64,000 nt of DNA from Calendula officinalis (GCA_963853835.1 OY970820.1:51332407-51396406); one strand, 5' to 3'; shown: positions 1-13,622, counted from the stretch's first letter. Program-made: numbers and translations. The notes: a model not told the origin generated them from the sequence alone.

Positions 1-280
1 GATATATTGTAAAATTCTTATGTGCTGCATATGCCAAAAATATTCGAATGGCTTCTATTCGTGCAAACGGAGCAAACGTTTCTTCAAAGTCAATGCCCTC
101 CTCTTGAGCATACCCTTTCGCAACTAGACGTGCTTTTTTACGAATTACATTCCCATTCTCATGCTTTTTGTTTTTGAAAATACACTTAGTACCAATAACA
201 GATTCCCGGGTGGTTTTGTAACTAGACGCCAAACTTTTAATCGTTCAAATTGATTGATTTCTTCTTGCATAGCAGGATCC
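1..280 (-). pseudogene. Copia-A reverse transcriptase, N-terminal part (cut by window edge)
   Basis: Minus-strand translation gives the start of a copia reverse transcriptase: an EEINQFERLKVW-like stretch, then IGTKCIFKNKK, then RLVAKGYAQEEGIDFEETFA, then an APVARIEAIR-like run ending in AYAAHKN at the window edge. This is the conserved N-terminal fingers region of copia RT. The YVDD active site would lie left of position 1. A frameshift near 275 breaks the join to the upstream linker. Confidence 0.8.
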
Positions 281-1058
281 AGTCTGGGTCCGAGAGAACT
301 TCACTGGCTTTCTTAGGTTCATTAGAGCTTAGAAAAGCAGAAATTGACATTCATCAGCAGTGGTTCTACAAGTTTGAACAAAAAATTCAGGATTACCAAT
401 TATTTGATGCAAAGGATGCTCTCTTGTCCATTTTAGAGAATGAGGAAGTGGAAGTTGACCCGGAATGATATTTGAGGTATTAGTGAAAGCAAGATGTGGG
501 ATCATTGCAGTTTGAGTATTTGATGTAGAAGGTGGATAATCAGCTTGTTTAAGATAGAATTGGGAGAAATCAATCACCAAATGTGGAGTTTGTGCTGGAA
601 CTAAATATAACTCTAAAGTAGTGGCAAGATGATCAGAAGGTGGGGGAATATCCGGAGATGATTTATTTGCCAAGGATGAAGCAGAATCTGAAGGAAAGAA
701 CATCGGGTACTGATGGAAATGGAACGCCAATGATGGCCAGCCTAGCTGGTCTGAGGCACTGGGTTTATACCCATGTAGGCTGCAGGTCGTGAGTTTGAAT
801 CCCTTTGGGAACGTTGCATTAGCGTAATTTTACTCACACCTCACACGGGCACATATTGGGAATTTTCCTTGGAAATCCCTTTGGGGGCTGGGTTTTCCTG
901 CTTATGCGGAGCTCGAATTCGGGGTGCTGGCTGAATAATTGCGAGTAGGCTTCCGTTATTTCATTTGCTGTTTCCAAAAAAGATGGAAATGGAACGCCAG
1001 CCTCCTTAAGTAAAGTATGTCTAATGTTATGACAATCATCATAAAAATGTTCAAACAA
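281..1058 (-). pseudogene. Copia-A integrase-RT linker, interrupted by a SINE
   Basis: The minus strand encodes the variable linker between integrase and RT. It contains HSLKWTREHPLHQIIGNP, the conserved copia motif (W-T-x-x-H-P-x-x-Q-I-I-G) just before RT, and upstream a Ser/Pro-rich stretch. The reading frame is split by the SINE at 730-981. Codons before the insertion lie at 1058-982 and codons after it at 729-330. The linker is otherwise poorly conserved and carries no enzyme activity. Confidence 0.7.
712..999 (+). mobile_element. tRNA-derived SINE with 18-bp perfect TSD
   Basis: A 252-bp insertion at 730-981 is flanked by perfect direct repeats of gatggaaatggaacgcca at 712-729 and 982-999. 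The body starts with an A-box-like block (tggtctgaggcactg) and a B-box-like block (ggtcgtgagtttgaatcc), the internal pol III promoter of tRNA-derived SINEs. It ends in a short A run (tttccaaaaaa). It interrupts the Copia-A pol linker and is therefore younger than Copia-A. The exact family is not recognised. Confidence 0.88.
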
Positions 1059-1270
1059 GACATCTAAGTCGTTTTCAGATGTGGAAGACGACGACGAAGG
1101 TAAAGGAATTTCAACATTTGTAGTCAGTAAATCAAGAGGAAAAGTCTCATCAAAAGTAACATTGACACTTTCTCTTATCGTTCGATTTGACCGATTATAT
1201 ACTCTGAAAGATGCAGATTCACGTTAGTACCCGACAAAAACTCCTTCATCACCTTTAGCCTCAAATTTAT

Positions 1271-1645
1271 TCAATTTGTCTTTGTCATTAAGGATGAAGC
1301 ACCGTCTCCCAAAAATATGGAAAAATTTAACATTTGGAATTCGTTATTAATGAGTTCATATGGAGTTTTGTAGTAGGTTTTGTTGATGATTGAATGATTT
1401 TGAGTGAAACATGACGTACTTATGGCTTCAGCCCAAAGAGATAATGGGAGTTTTGAAAATGAAAGCATGGTACGAGCAGCTTCAACTATGGTACGATTTC
1501 TTCGTTCAACAACCCCATTTTGTTGAGGAGTTCGGGCAGCGGAAAATTGTTGGGATATACCAACTGATTCAAGGAAAGAATCTAAAGTTTGATTTTTAAA
1601 TTCAGTCCCATTGTCAGTACGAATAGTATGGACTTTTAATTCCAA
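1271..1645 (-). pseudogene. Copia-A integrase catalytic core, C-terminal half
   Basis: The minus-strand frame reads TIRTDNGTEFKN, holding the second catalytic Asp of the D,D-35-E triad. It continues to ARTPQQNGVVERRNRT, holding the catalytic Glu, and then the typical LWAEAI stretch. This is the rve integrase core of a copia element. A frameshift near 1650-1720 separates it from the N-terminal half. The last residues run into a region where the linker frame is lost. Confidence 0.85.
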
Positions 1646-1717
1646 ATTTGTCTGGGTTTTCTTGATGAATGCAATAATGATATCAGTTGCTTCATCTTTT
1701 GTACGTAAGAAATAAAC

Positions 1718-3022
1718 CTATGTATAACGTGAATAATCATCAACAATCACCAACACATACCATTTGCGGGCTATTAATTGAACGCTCATTGGTCCACATA
1801 AATCCATATGAAGTAATTCAAGCGGTTTTGAAGTACTTTGAACTGGTTTGGACTTATGAGACTTTTTAGTCATTTTGCTCATTTCACAAGACGAACCGAG
1901 ATAATCTTCATCAAAGAAACATCTGGAAGACCAGACACATGGCCACCTTCTACCAATTTGTTGATAGTTTTGAAATTTAGGTGTGAAAGACGACGGTGCC
2001 ATAACCATGATTCATTTGACGTCGCTTTTGACACTAAACATACTTCTTCAAGTGAGACCTCGTCATTTAAATTAATAGTAAACGGATTCGTATCACGAGA
2101 TCCTGTATGAAGTTCTTTACCTTCATAGGTGCGAACAACACACTTCTTTGTTCGAAAATTTACTTCCAAAGTTTTATCACATAATTGACCAATACTAAAA
2201 AGATTGTGAGCAACATCTTCAACATATGTCACATTTCGAATGATTAAATTTTGACTAATTATATCTCCAGTACCCATAATAGCAGCTAAATGGGCATTCC
2301 CAAACCGAATAGTTCCCAAATATTTGTGTCTAAATTTCGTTAATAAGTTCTTGTTTCCGGTCATGTGTCTTGAACATCCATAATCAAGATACCATACATT
2401 CCACATAAAACAATTAAAACAAAAAGGTACCCAATCAGATATGGGTCCTACACGATTAGTAATAGATGTTTTATTTAGAATTGGAAGAAGTGATGAATTT
2501 AGAGTTTTGGAGAACTGCAAGGAGGCAGTTCTATTTTTGTTAATTTGATAGTCCATTTTAAAGATTTCTCAGGAGTATGTAAAATCGAGTTTGATTGTTC
2601 ATTTTTGATCCATTTGTATTTAACAAATGTGGATTGTTTGGCATCCATCTTGTGAGAATTAGACGGGGATCCCGAATTAGAGGATCTTGGTGAAGAAACT
2701 TCCCGATAGACGAGACGACGAACAGATGAAGATTTTTCGGAGATTGATGGGTATGAACGTGTATTGGGAGATTTTAGTGGTTGAGAGAATACTGTTTTGC
2801 ATGGATCTGGAAAGCAAGTTTTACAAGACTGGATGATTTGACCAGATTTATGAAGAACATCATGTCGAGTACTACAAGGAGCATCTATTTTAATAAAATA
2901 GCGTTCATCATACTGAGAAATTGGTTTATTTGTCTTTTTATCAAAATAAACCTTTTTGCCATTTTTATCAGTTTTAACAATCAAATTTACACCATTAACA
3001 GAGTGATTAACTGAACGGTAAA
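1718..3022 (-). pseudogene. Copia-A gag C-terminus, protease and integrase N-terminal part
   Basis: Read on the minus strand, 3022-2556 is a basic, Ser-rich gag/pol linker. At about 2400 comes the aspartic protease motif WYLDYGCSRHMTG. Most copia proteases have D-S-G here, so the D-Y-G is an active-site change. It is followed by the GAG-pre-integrase zinc-binding module (LWHRRLSHLNF) and the integrase entry with HMDLCGPM and VDDYSRYT, which holds the first catalytic Asp. Frames overlap at about 1880-2008, so at least one frameshift is present. The right end abuts the Gypsy-D LTR at 3023. Confidence 0.82.
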
Positions 3023-3458
3023 TGTAACATCCCAAAAATTTGAGGAAATTTAAAAAAATGTAAATAATAAAAAGTATTAATTTCCTCCAAGTACAAGTAA
3101 CTCAAAGGTCTCATCTCATTAAAAATAAATTAAACCGTCTCATGGTTTTAAATGCGGAATAATAAATATGTTTTTAAAAATATGTTTGACTCAAACATTA
3201 AATCCAAATCCAAAATAAAATCGAAGCGTTGCTCATCGAGTGTTAACCTTCTCTTTGCCCTTGCTAGTACCTGCAGAAATGGGGAGGTGTGTTTGGGGTC
3301 AACCACCGCTGAGTGAATAATCTCGAAATGTAAACAATCGACCCACCTCACATTAATTACTCGGATTTAATTTCTCAGATTTTATTACTCATATTTTAAT
3401 TTATATAGCGCGCTAGTGTGACTTGGTCCGAGAGATCAACCTCGACCCACCTCACACA

Positions 3459-3563
3459 CCTCAACACCTGTACTCTTCGGTGATGAGTGAAAACGCCTGA
3501 CACCAGTACTCTTCGGTGCCAGGTCAAAACGTCCGACACCGGTGCTCTTCGGTGTCAAGTCAA
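3459..3563. repeat. 36-bp tandem repeat, three units
   Basis: Three diverged units of about 36 bp share the core actcttcggtg followed by a purine-rich tail, starting near 3459, 3494 and 3530. They lie inside the Gypsy-D LTR. Confidence 0.8.
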
Positions 3564-3768
3564 GTATATTATGTTTAATGTTTAACTCAACTCAGAAACT
3601 CAGAACACAAGATGCTAGTAAACTCAATTACTCAAATGCACAATTAACATAATTAACTCAGATAACCCAGGTAGCTCAGATAAGTTTACAGCAGCACAGT
3701 ACAACCTTATGCTGAGCTCAGATACCCATGCACTAATATCTCATATCAGTAATAATAAAACAGATGCT

Positions 3769-3820
3769 CAGATACTCAGATAGCAGATCAAACTCAGATA
3801 CTCAGATAGCAGATCAAACT
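3769..3820. repeat. 26-bp tandem repeat, two exact units
   Basis: The unit starting cagatactcagatagcaga occurs at 3769-3794 and again at 3795-3820, with a degenerate third copy after it. It lies inside the Gypsy-D LTR. Confidence 0.85.
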
Positions 3821-5100
3821 CAAATAGCAAATATGGTGCAAGTAATTTAACACGTAAATCATGCATGTACAACGTTAAAACTGAATACACGGTGAAGCTC
3901 CTAAATATCCTCGGTACAGTAGAGCATCTCTAATAAGTCCTAGAAGGTCCTACAAAGTACAATGAAGCTCGGGTTATGTTTAGACCCAAACGTTGTTTCA
4001 GCAGAAACTAAACAGCACACAACACTTTCGCGGGAACGGCTATAACTCTCAAACCGCTCACTAAATATTATTCAAACTTTTACAGTAGCTTAATGACTCA
4101 GAGTACTACAATTCGTTAGAAGACTTCGGGACTAGAATCCGAGAAAAAGGTTCTAAAAACAGACCCACAAGACAGAATAACTAAACCAAAAAAAAACTAT
4201 TCTGCGATGGTTTACGAAAACATCAATATCTTTTAAACGACAATTCATATTAACGAGTCGTCAGCGGAAATGGAAAAAGGACTCAAAAAACCAGAGACGT
4301 TCGTGGGCCAAAAATTTGAAAACGTATTTTAAGTGTATTAAAAACGGACTCGAACATAGACTACACATTCTGTCCAAATTTCAGCATTGCGTTTAAAACT
4401 CATTTTGAAACCCGACATCAACCAAATTCCAACGATAACAATTCTAGAAGTTGAACCGGATTACAACTCGGCATACCACAGCCCGATCACAAGCTCTACA
4501 CCAACAGATTGTATAAATCACATTGAAATTAAAAAGATTAAAAAGGAACGGGAAATAAAACCATGGCTTGAGTAATTACCTCTTGGCGATTAATCTGCTA
4601 CTTGTTTGTAGCCATGAATCCGGTTCCACCTACGACGGATTCTGCTTGACCAAAACGCGATCACAACTCAACTCGGTGCCCAAACAAAGCCCCGCTATCA
4701 TCCCTTTGAACCCGACTCAGGGCAGCCCACGCTCACTCCCCACTCCTGGAGATGCACTTGGAACAATCTGTTCGATCAACTATTCTTGTTCTCCTTGTCC
4801 CTTCTTGCTCGCGTCACTTCATAACTCACTGATCGGTACCGAACGCACATGAAAATTGTGATTACTCAACCGATAATAAGGAGATAACGAATGAAACAAC
4901 ACGGAGACACATCCTCACCGAACGAATGCTTGATCATTAAGATTCGAAATAATTGACAGCAAGAACTTCTCCTTGCTGCCCACGACCAGTTTACAAAATG
5001 TTAGAATCCACAACTCAGAATGATTAATGAGAAAAGATGGGATCAAGACTTTACCAGTCCACTAGATTGAAACGGAACATAAGGAATGCACATAACATAG

Positions 5101-5331
5101 TGTTGGGTCTCATATGTTGTAACCAATAGTCTAGGGATCATTTGTGTATTTAGTCTAAACTTAGGCTAGGTATAAATAGGAAGTAGTAACCTAATTGTCA
5201 CTAACCTTTACCAAAATTTGTAACAGTGATATCCATAGCAAAGAGTTCTTCATTTCCTTTGAATCTAAATCTTCATATTTTCTAATTGTTCTTGCTAAAG
5301 CTATAGTTCAATCTCTGAATCTCATCCTACA
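5101..5331 (+). repeat. Copia-B 5' LTR
   Basis: Begins TG and ends CA, 231 bp. It contains a TATA-like box (ggtataaatagg, near 5170) that should set the transcription start. The partner is 28731-28961. Confidence 0.93.
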
Positions 5332-5333
5332 AT

Positions 5334-5345
5334 TGGTATCAGAAC
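5334..5345 (+). other. Copia-B primer binding site
   Basis: tggtatcagaac lies 2 nt after the 5' LTR and matches the 3' end complement of initiator tRNA-Met (usual TGGTATCAGAGC) with one change. Confidence 0.85.
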
Positions 5346-6603
5346 ATAATTTCACTCTGAAAACGATTCACAATCATAGTTTGCATTCAAAGAATGAAGA
5401 TTAAATGAGTTTTAGAAGTTTTGAAGAAAAAGAGCTGTAAATTTAATCTTGAAAATTTTTGTTAGAAATCGTTGATTTTATTGGATAATCGCATTCCTCC
5501 TTTGCTTCTAAGCATTTTAGAATCAAATTTCGTTGCATTCCATCAACTATTGATCTCAATTTCGTGATTTTTGTGAAAAACTTAAAAACTCAAAAAATCT
5601 ACTGCATATTCAAAATCGAAGGCTGATTTGATCCGTTTTTGAGCTGTTTGATTGTATCAAACTGTTAGAAAAGTGATTTCTAACATTTTGCGATTTGAAT
5701 CATTGATTTTGGTTAAGAATTGAAGAATCTAGGATCAAATTAGTGAAGTTTGAAGCTTACGTACCGTTCGTCGTTCGGCCTCAAGAAGGTTCCTGGCCCA
5801 AAGAAAGTGTTCGACTTCTCAACTGTTCGGCTTTAATCAATTCTCGGCTCGAACTTCGGCTCATCAAGAGTTCGGCTAGTTGAAGAGTTCGGCTAATCAC
5901 AGATTCCGACTATTGAAGGTTTCCGACAGAGTTCGGCTATTGAAGAGTTCGGCAAATCACATCTGCTTGTGTTCGGCAATTCTCTGAAATTGATCTTGTC
6001 AATTTGTTCCTGCCTTACGTCTGATCTCCGCTTCGGTAATCCATTGATGATTCGTTGATTGATTCCGACTCCTCAAGATACACTGCTTGTTCTTAATTAA
6101 TCGATCACTGGTCCTCAATTTCGTCCGATCAGAAACCAAAGTGAGGTATCGGCCTTATCTTGTATCAGCACAACTATTTCGGCCCAACTTAAATACAATC
6201 AAGCTATAATTCGGGCCAAGTTCAGAAGCCCAAAACACAACAAGTCAAATTTCACTTAAACCCAATACAACACTTTTACCCAATAAACATTTAAGCCCAA
6301 ATTCATCTCAAACACAATTCAATTAAAAATTCAATTAAACATTTATTTTACACAAAACTTTCACATTTTCAAAAAAAAAAAAAAAAACTGAACCCGATTA
6401 AGTTCTCGACCTTTTAAAATTTTTAAACACTTTTAATTTTTCAATCTTTTTAGGATCTTAAAAGAAAATTTTCATTTGTTTTTAAACACAAGAACTTTTA
6501 TCCAAACCTGAATATTTGTACACTTCTCGAATCAAACTATTACATTCCTGTTTAACACGAGATATTCTACATTTCAACCCGAGAGCTCGATCAACACTAC
6601 TAA
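5346..6603 (+). other. Copia-B leader with reiterated ttcggcta motifs
   Basis: Non-coding leader. The part from about 5460 to 5760 is clearly homologous to the Copia-A leader (minus strand, about 33060-32760). From 5780 to 5980 the short motif gttcggct recurs about eight times with spacers of 10-25 bp. The gag N-terminal domain expected before 6604 is absent, apparently deleted. Confidence 0.7.
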
Positions 6604-8181
6604 ATCGCAAAAATAGAAAGAGCTAAAGCGGAGGGTTTTGATAGATTCAACGAAGAAGCCAACAAGGAAATTGAGATAATCAGTATTTTTTTATCAAATT
6701 CTGATAATCCCACTGAACTGAGGGATGAGCTGGTTGTTCCGCAAAATGATGAAAATGAGGTACACTCTTCTTCCTTTGATTCTTTTTTATCTGACTCAGA
6801 CACTGATGAATCTAAAAATTCCGTGTTTAATGAAAAACTTTTACGTAAAATTGATGAGAAATCTCAGTTGACAAAACAAATTACTGTTTTAGAATCTGAA
6901 AAAGCACAACTTCTAAATGATTTAAGTGATTTAAGTCAATGTTCTCTTCAAATAACTCAAGTAAACAAGGAATTACAAAATCATTTGTCTACGTCAAAAT
7001 CTGCTTATAAATTTCAAATTTCTGAATTACAAAATGTTCTACAAAAACAAGTTAACACAACCAATGAATCAAATGCACAAATCTCAAACTTAAAGACAGA
7101 AAATTTAACCTTTCGTCGTTAACTTAAACTCTTGTTCCTCAAGTCATCAAAACAACCTTTCAAATCAAAAAACACAAGAGTTACAACAACAGATGTCATC
7201 CTTTCATGTTGCTCACACCAGTGAGGTCAATCGACTAAATCATATAGTCAATGAAAAAAATCTTGAGATATCAAACCTTCGAAACATGAAAACGGTGTCA
7301 AGTGAGAACGACGACTCCAAGAGGCTAATCAATGACTTGGCGCTTCAATTACATCGAGAGCAAACCTGGATGAAGTCCGCAGACATCAAGATGAAAGACT
7401 ACCAAGATCAGTTGAAGACGGCTGACATCAAAATTCAAAAATTAAATGAACAGATCAAAAATATAACACACGGTTTTAAAAAGGAAATCGATGAACAATC
7501 ATCCATTATTAACAACCTTACACTTGAAAAGGAAAAAGCTGAAGATCACTGCAAAAAAAATTGCTTGATAAAATTGCATCACTTGAAGCAGATCTTACAT
7601 TGTCACAAACTCAAAACGATAGTTTGAAAATCAAAGTTGAAGAATTTTCTAAATATAAAACTGTTAATAAAGGAAAAAAAACGGCACAAGTTCCGATTAA
7701 AATTTACACCGGTGCATCTTCAAAACCTGTTTCTAAAAAGGTCTCACAGTTCACAACTTATTCACTTTAAAAGAGTAAAAAGTTGTTTGTGAAACCACAA
7801 TATCTGGAAGCTTGTTCGTCTAAATCAAAACATGTTTTGAAACATTCTTCGATTCCAAAGCATTCAATGTCTACGACAAAAACCTTAACATACACGAGAA
7901 AAGATCTGTTAACTTTGGCACCTAAAACTAATCTTAATTTTTAAACAAATGTGAAAAATGTTTTTGTTTCTAAGACACCTAAGATCTTAAAAGAAAAATG
8001 GATTCCGAAAACTCCAAAATCTCATATAATTCCTCGAAAATTATTTGAAAGTGAAACATCGAGTTTCAGTTTTTCTTGGAATTCAAAATCTTTAAATCAA
8101 ATCGATACAACTTATCGATGGTTTCACTCTAATACTAACACCACCGGACCCAAACAAAAATGGGTACCAAAAGTTGTATGA
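6604..8181 (+). pseudogene. Copia-B gag remnant, coiled-coil region
   Basis: The remnant begins with a stretch matching Copia-A gag (DRFNEEANKEIE in both) and continues as a long Leu/Glu/Lys/Gln heptad-like coiled coil, then a basic tail with repeated PKILKEKWIPKTPK-like motifs ending GPKQKWVP. The capsid-like gag N-terminus and the zinc knuckle are missing. The frame is broken by a frameshift near 7130, another in an A run near 7555, and stops at 7768-7770 and 7942-7944. The expected protease does not follow; the sequence becomes non-coding before Tekay-E starts at 8382. Confidence 0.78.
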
Positions 8182-8557
8182 TTTGTTTTGCAGGAGAATG
8201 ACTTATACACACTTCAGTGTATAACTCGAGCCACAACAGGATGAATTATACACACTTCAGTGTATGACCCGCTCTCCAACGAACGACTTTCAAGTAATTC
8301 AACTTGAAACCCGGTATTCAACGAAAAATGGCTTCTGATCACAACAGATTCAGAACCCGATCATCATAATCAAGCACAATGTGTAACGACCGAGATTTTT
8401 GTAAATAAATAAATTGTAAAAAAATATGATAAATAGGGATAATTCATATCAGAACCGTAGGAATTGGTTTCGTGTCATTTGGACACCGTATGAGAAAGTT
8501 ATGGACGAAACCGGGTCGAGACGAAGACCGAAAAGTGCAGCCCTGCTGCCTAGTGGA

Positions 8558-8705
8558 GTTCGCGACGCGAACTATAGTTCCCGATCGGGAACATCAAACA
8601 GGGATTTGAGGTTTTTGGCGATCGGAGTTCACGACCCATTACCGATCGCGAAGTGTTCACGACAGGCAGAGTTCACGACGTGAACTCCGGTTCGCGATCG
8701 TGAAC
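8558..8705. repeat. Cluster of four CG-rich palindromes in the LTR
   Basis: Perfect or near-perfect 15-16 bp palindromes of the form GTTCNCGAYNNGAAC occur at 8558-8572, 8577-8592, 8671-8685 and 8690-8705, just upstream of the TATA-like box. Equivalent clusters occur in the 3' LTR (about 24060-24200) and in the Gypsy-F LTR (about 60310-60460). Confidence 0.85.
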
Positions 8706-9005
8706 TGTTGAACTCTGTATAAAAACGGGTTTGAGGCTAGGGTTTAGACACCTACATCCCTAGAACCCTACCAGCCGTTATTTTGGAAGAAGTGCACAAT
8801 TGTTGGTGTTCTTGAGCTCAAACCTTCATATTTCTTGGATATTATTGATCTAAGGTAAGAATCCTTGTTAGTTAATGCATCTCTTTGGTATTTTGAGCTC
8901 TATTTGGGTATCAATGGTGGTTTTGGAAACCCACCATACCATCTTTGGGGAAGATGGTCTATCATGAGTGTAAAACACTCATGGTGAGCTTGTAATCAAT
9001 GTGTA

Positions 9006-9490
9006 TGTTAGGTCACAACACCCCTGGTTTGTTAGTTAATTGATTAGATTGATTATACAAAAGACAATTAAAGTGTAAAACACAGTATTAGAGTCGATGT
9101 ACAAATCCATTAAGTGTGGTATGCTGCGGAAAAGCAATACCACTGATCAATTACAAGATATGAACGTGAAAGTGTGAATTGGTAAGTATTCCAAAGCCAA
9201 GTGATCTCTATTTATATTGCTCATAGAGATCTTACATTTATGGCATGGAATACTACAAGGACTAAGAAAGGAAAGAGAGCTAAATCAAAGGGATTTGATT
9301 TAGTCGAGTAAACTACTCAGTCCTTGTGCTCAGTGTCACTATCTGATACTGAGCTCTGATACTGAGTGCCAATACTGATCACTCAGTATCAGACCTAAAC
9401 TTAGCTATTTTAATCTACATTTTATTCTAAGCTATTCTAGGTTGTTTTGTTATCTTAAGATCCTAAGGGGTAAGGCTTTTTGCCTTAACA
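9006..9490 (-). repeat. Copia-C 3' LTR
   Basis: Begins tgttaggtca and ends cttaaca, 485 bp. Four TCAGTAT/ATACTGA heptamers lie within 9346-9389. The minus-strand PPT (rc of atctcccctatct) is at 9491-9505. Confidence 0.93.
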
Positions 9491-11465
9491 ATCTCCCCTA
9501 TCTAATGATAACAAAACAGTTACAAAGAGATAAAAAAAATAATAATACAGCAGCATGGGTAGCAAGATCTTCTTCTTCATCTGCTGTTGATGGCTTCATT
9601 CTCATAGAAGACTTCTTGTTTGATATGGACAAACTCTTCTCTTCTCATGAGTTCATCCCTTCTACTGTTAAGAACTGCCACAATCTTCTTTCTGAACCAA
9701 GAGTCTTCTTTCTTGTTTATCATCCACTTCAGTCCAACAAGATGACTGATTTGGGCTCTTGTCAGATCTTCTTCCGATATGAAGCACTCCCTGTCCTCTG
9801 AATCAGTATACATATATCTAGATGTTGGATATATAACACTCGTTTGATCACGAAAAACAAGGTTAGGAGGAAGAGGGTACTTATGAAGATATATGTATGT
9901 ATGAAGGCACTCTGGTCTATTGTTGAAGTATGATTCAGTAATCACACATAGTGTTCTATACTCTATCTCATGGAGTAAGCCCTTCTCATAGCATACTGAA
10001 GATACTGCACAGATTTCATCCAACACTATCTGATCATAAGTTGATTTCTTTGGAAGCTCTTTGTTCAGTCTTGTGATCCTTACCCAGTCTTGAAGACCAA
10101 TTCTTTGAATATCATGAAGAAAAATATTCATGGGAGGACTGATTAAACCAGTACAAGTGATAACAATTTTTCCTTCTTTGAGATTCACTTTTACTTTATT
10201 AACATCCAGATTCAACCAGTGTATCCCCCTTACATTTGGAAATGTTTTGGTCTTCAGATATTCCTTCCTATTCTCCTTATACTGAGTCCGAGCAGCAACC
10301 ATATTCCAATAATGTTAAATATGGTCTGGACCCTTTCTAGAGATTCTGTGAGAAGGACCAGGAATATCACTCTCTGGGTCAGACTCTGGTTCTTCTTTGA
10401 CTCCCAACTCTTGCTCATATAAAAATCTTTCTTGTTCTGCACAGAGTTGTTGAGGAGTCAGTCTTGGAGCCTTCTCAGTATCACTATCCATTGTATGGAC
10501 AGGTCTTCTTCGTCTTGTTACTAATGGAGCAGGTTCCTCACTTGATTCAGAAGAAGTAAGAATTGCATTGATAGGTTTTCTTGATAAAAACCTTCTTCTT
10601 TTAATCACCAGATTTTCTGGCTCTTCATCATCTGAGGATGATGATGAAGAGCTTTCTTGTGCTGCCATAGTTAGTGCATAGTTGAAAGGATTGTTACTGA
10701 GCACTAAATCTGGTTCTTCATCTTCATCATCAGCAATAGGCCAGATGAAGGGCCTATAAACCACAATTTGCAAGTTATTTTCTTCAAGAGTAGGTGGCTC
10801 AGTATTAACTTGTTGTGGTTGGTCAGTGTGAGTCTCCCCCTGAGCAGATGGCTCAAGTGTGTCTTCAAATTGTAATACTGACCTATTTCTTTGTCTTCTC
10901 CTCTCATACTGAAACCGAAGTGGCTCAGTATGAGGGCTTTGCCGATGTTGTTGTTGTTGCTGTTCTTGTGGTGGAGGTTGATATTCGTTTAATTTATTTC
11001 TTTTCTCCCCCTGAGCAGATGGCTCAGGTTGATCATCAAAATCATCTCTTTGTCTCTTCTCCCCCTTATTGTTATCATTGGATGGGGAGGGCAGAAGTTC
11101 AGTATCACCACCCATGTCCCCGTGTTGTTCTTTAATGGTAGGTGAGGGAATGGGTTCAGTCGCAGCATCAGTAGCACCCTCAAGATTTGCATTTGAGGGT
11201 GATTTCATTGGCTCAGAAGCATCATCTCCTTCTCTTTCTGCATTGTGTCCACCATGTGGAGATGGTGGAGGTGATGGAGGTTTATGTGGTTGTTGAAGTA
11301 GTGAGACTGACTGTTTGAGAGAGTCAATGTCACTACACATAGTGTCCATTCTGGTCAAAATGGTAGTCTGAGTATGTTGTATGGCCAGAATGTGCTTCAT
11401 GATTGCTTGCAGAGTCACATGTTCTTCTGCAGCCTGTGGTGCTTGAATACCCTGCACAGATGGTG

Positions 11466-12241
<776 letters not shown>

Positions 12242-13622
12242 CTGAGACTTTGTCGGATTCTTTTCTTGCATCATGAGAGGTCGGTGCTGGATCATCTGTA
12301 TGTTGATTTAAAGCACCAGCACCTTCAGGAACCTCTCCTCTTCTATCATCTGCACCTTCCAATGTTTGTTGCTCATACTGAATTTCGACATCAAGAGGAA
12401 CATGAGGTTCCTCAATATGTTGAGCAGTTGGTTCTGGTTCAGTTCCTGGAAGGTTAGCGGTGGCTGCAGCTTGACTGTGATGTTGAATAGATGCAGTTAA
12501 GGATGGAATCGGAGTATGCTGCATCTCTTCTGATGATAATGCACCTATAATTACTGGGGATATGTTTCTTCTTCTTCATCGTAGGACTAGTGGAGTGTCT
12601 TCTGAAGATTCAGTGTCCGAAGCTGTTTCAATATGAGGAGCATTAGGATCCTGTGCAGGAGGAGAAATATGTGGTGGTTCTTGTACTGGTTCTTGTTGAG
12701 CATCCATCATCTCAATATCTTGATCATTATTTCCACCATCATCACTGTCATCATCATTATCATCATCATCATCTTCATTTTCTGACTCGGTATCATCATC
12801 ATTGATATGCTCTTGAACAATGGCCCACATAGCATGACTCAGTACAGGCTCCCCTTCCCTTGGCCTGTAAAAGAAAATCTTCTCACTAAGAGGAGGAAGA
12901 TCAACTCTTGGACTATGAAATTCATCATAGATGTGAGTGGGCATTGAATCCTGGAAGATGAGTGATAAGAATCTGCAGAAAGGAACATTACATTCCCTTG
13001 TGTTAGCCCTGACCAAAGCAGCTCATTCATTGAAAATGAGCCTTGCATAATCAATGTGTCTTCCATAATACATAGCATGCACTATTTGCATCCCAAATTC
13101 ATTGATTTGGTCCAAAGCACCCGTCTTGTGAGTCATACAACGAATAATCGTAGTAATAAGAAGACCCCACATAGGACCAAATTCGTTTCTCTTGATTGTG
13201 CCCGTTGTTCTTGTTCGACCTAAGAATGGCAATCCTGAGCGTGCCTCTGTTCTGTCAACAAATGGGTCATACTGAGCTTGAGCTGGAAGCCTCAGTGTTT
13301 CTCGAATGATGGCCGTAGACACAAATACCCTTCGTTGATTCCGAATTATCCAACCAGTGATCATATCTAGGGAATCAAGTTCGGCAGTATACCAAAATTC
13401 ACAAAGCATTTCTGGGTAAATTGCTCGAGGGGAACGAGTCAGCGCACTAGCAATCGGGCAATGCTTCATATAAGTGACGATGTTTGTGAATTCTTGGCAT
13501 TCCCAGGCTTGGGGAATATTGAAATTGGCTGTAATGTTGTTCCTCGCAAACCTGGGCACTTCATCATTGCGGAATTTAATTTCCGATTCAACCTCTAGTG
13601 CGACAAAGGTGTAATTCGCCAT

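Noticed and set aside
3022..3023. A 5-bp TSD for Gypsy-D
   Set aside because: gtaaa on the left does not match actca after 29813; the right border is an internal remnant, so no TSD is expected there.
3459..3563. Regular repeats resembling a small CRISPR array
   Set aside because: Only three diverged tandem units without unique spacers, in a plant LTR.
4387..4852. Two consecutive ORFs in the Gypsy-D LTR
   Set aside because: No family, no codon signature, inside a non-coding LTR.
10815..11296. Plus-strand ORFs opposite the accessory gene
   Set aside because: Shadow frames of a low-complexity coding region on the minus strand.
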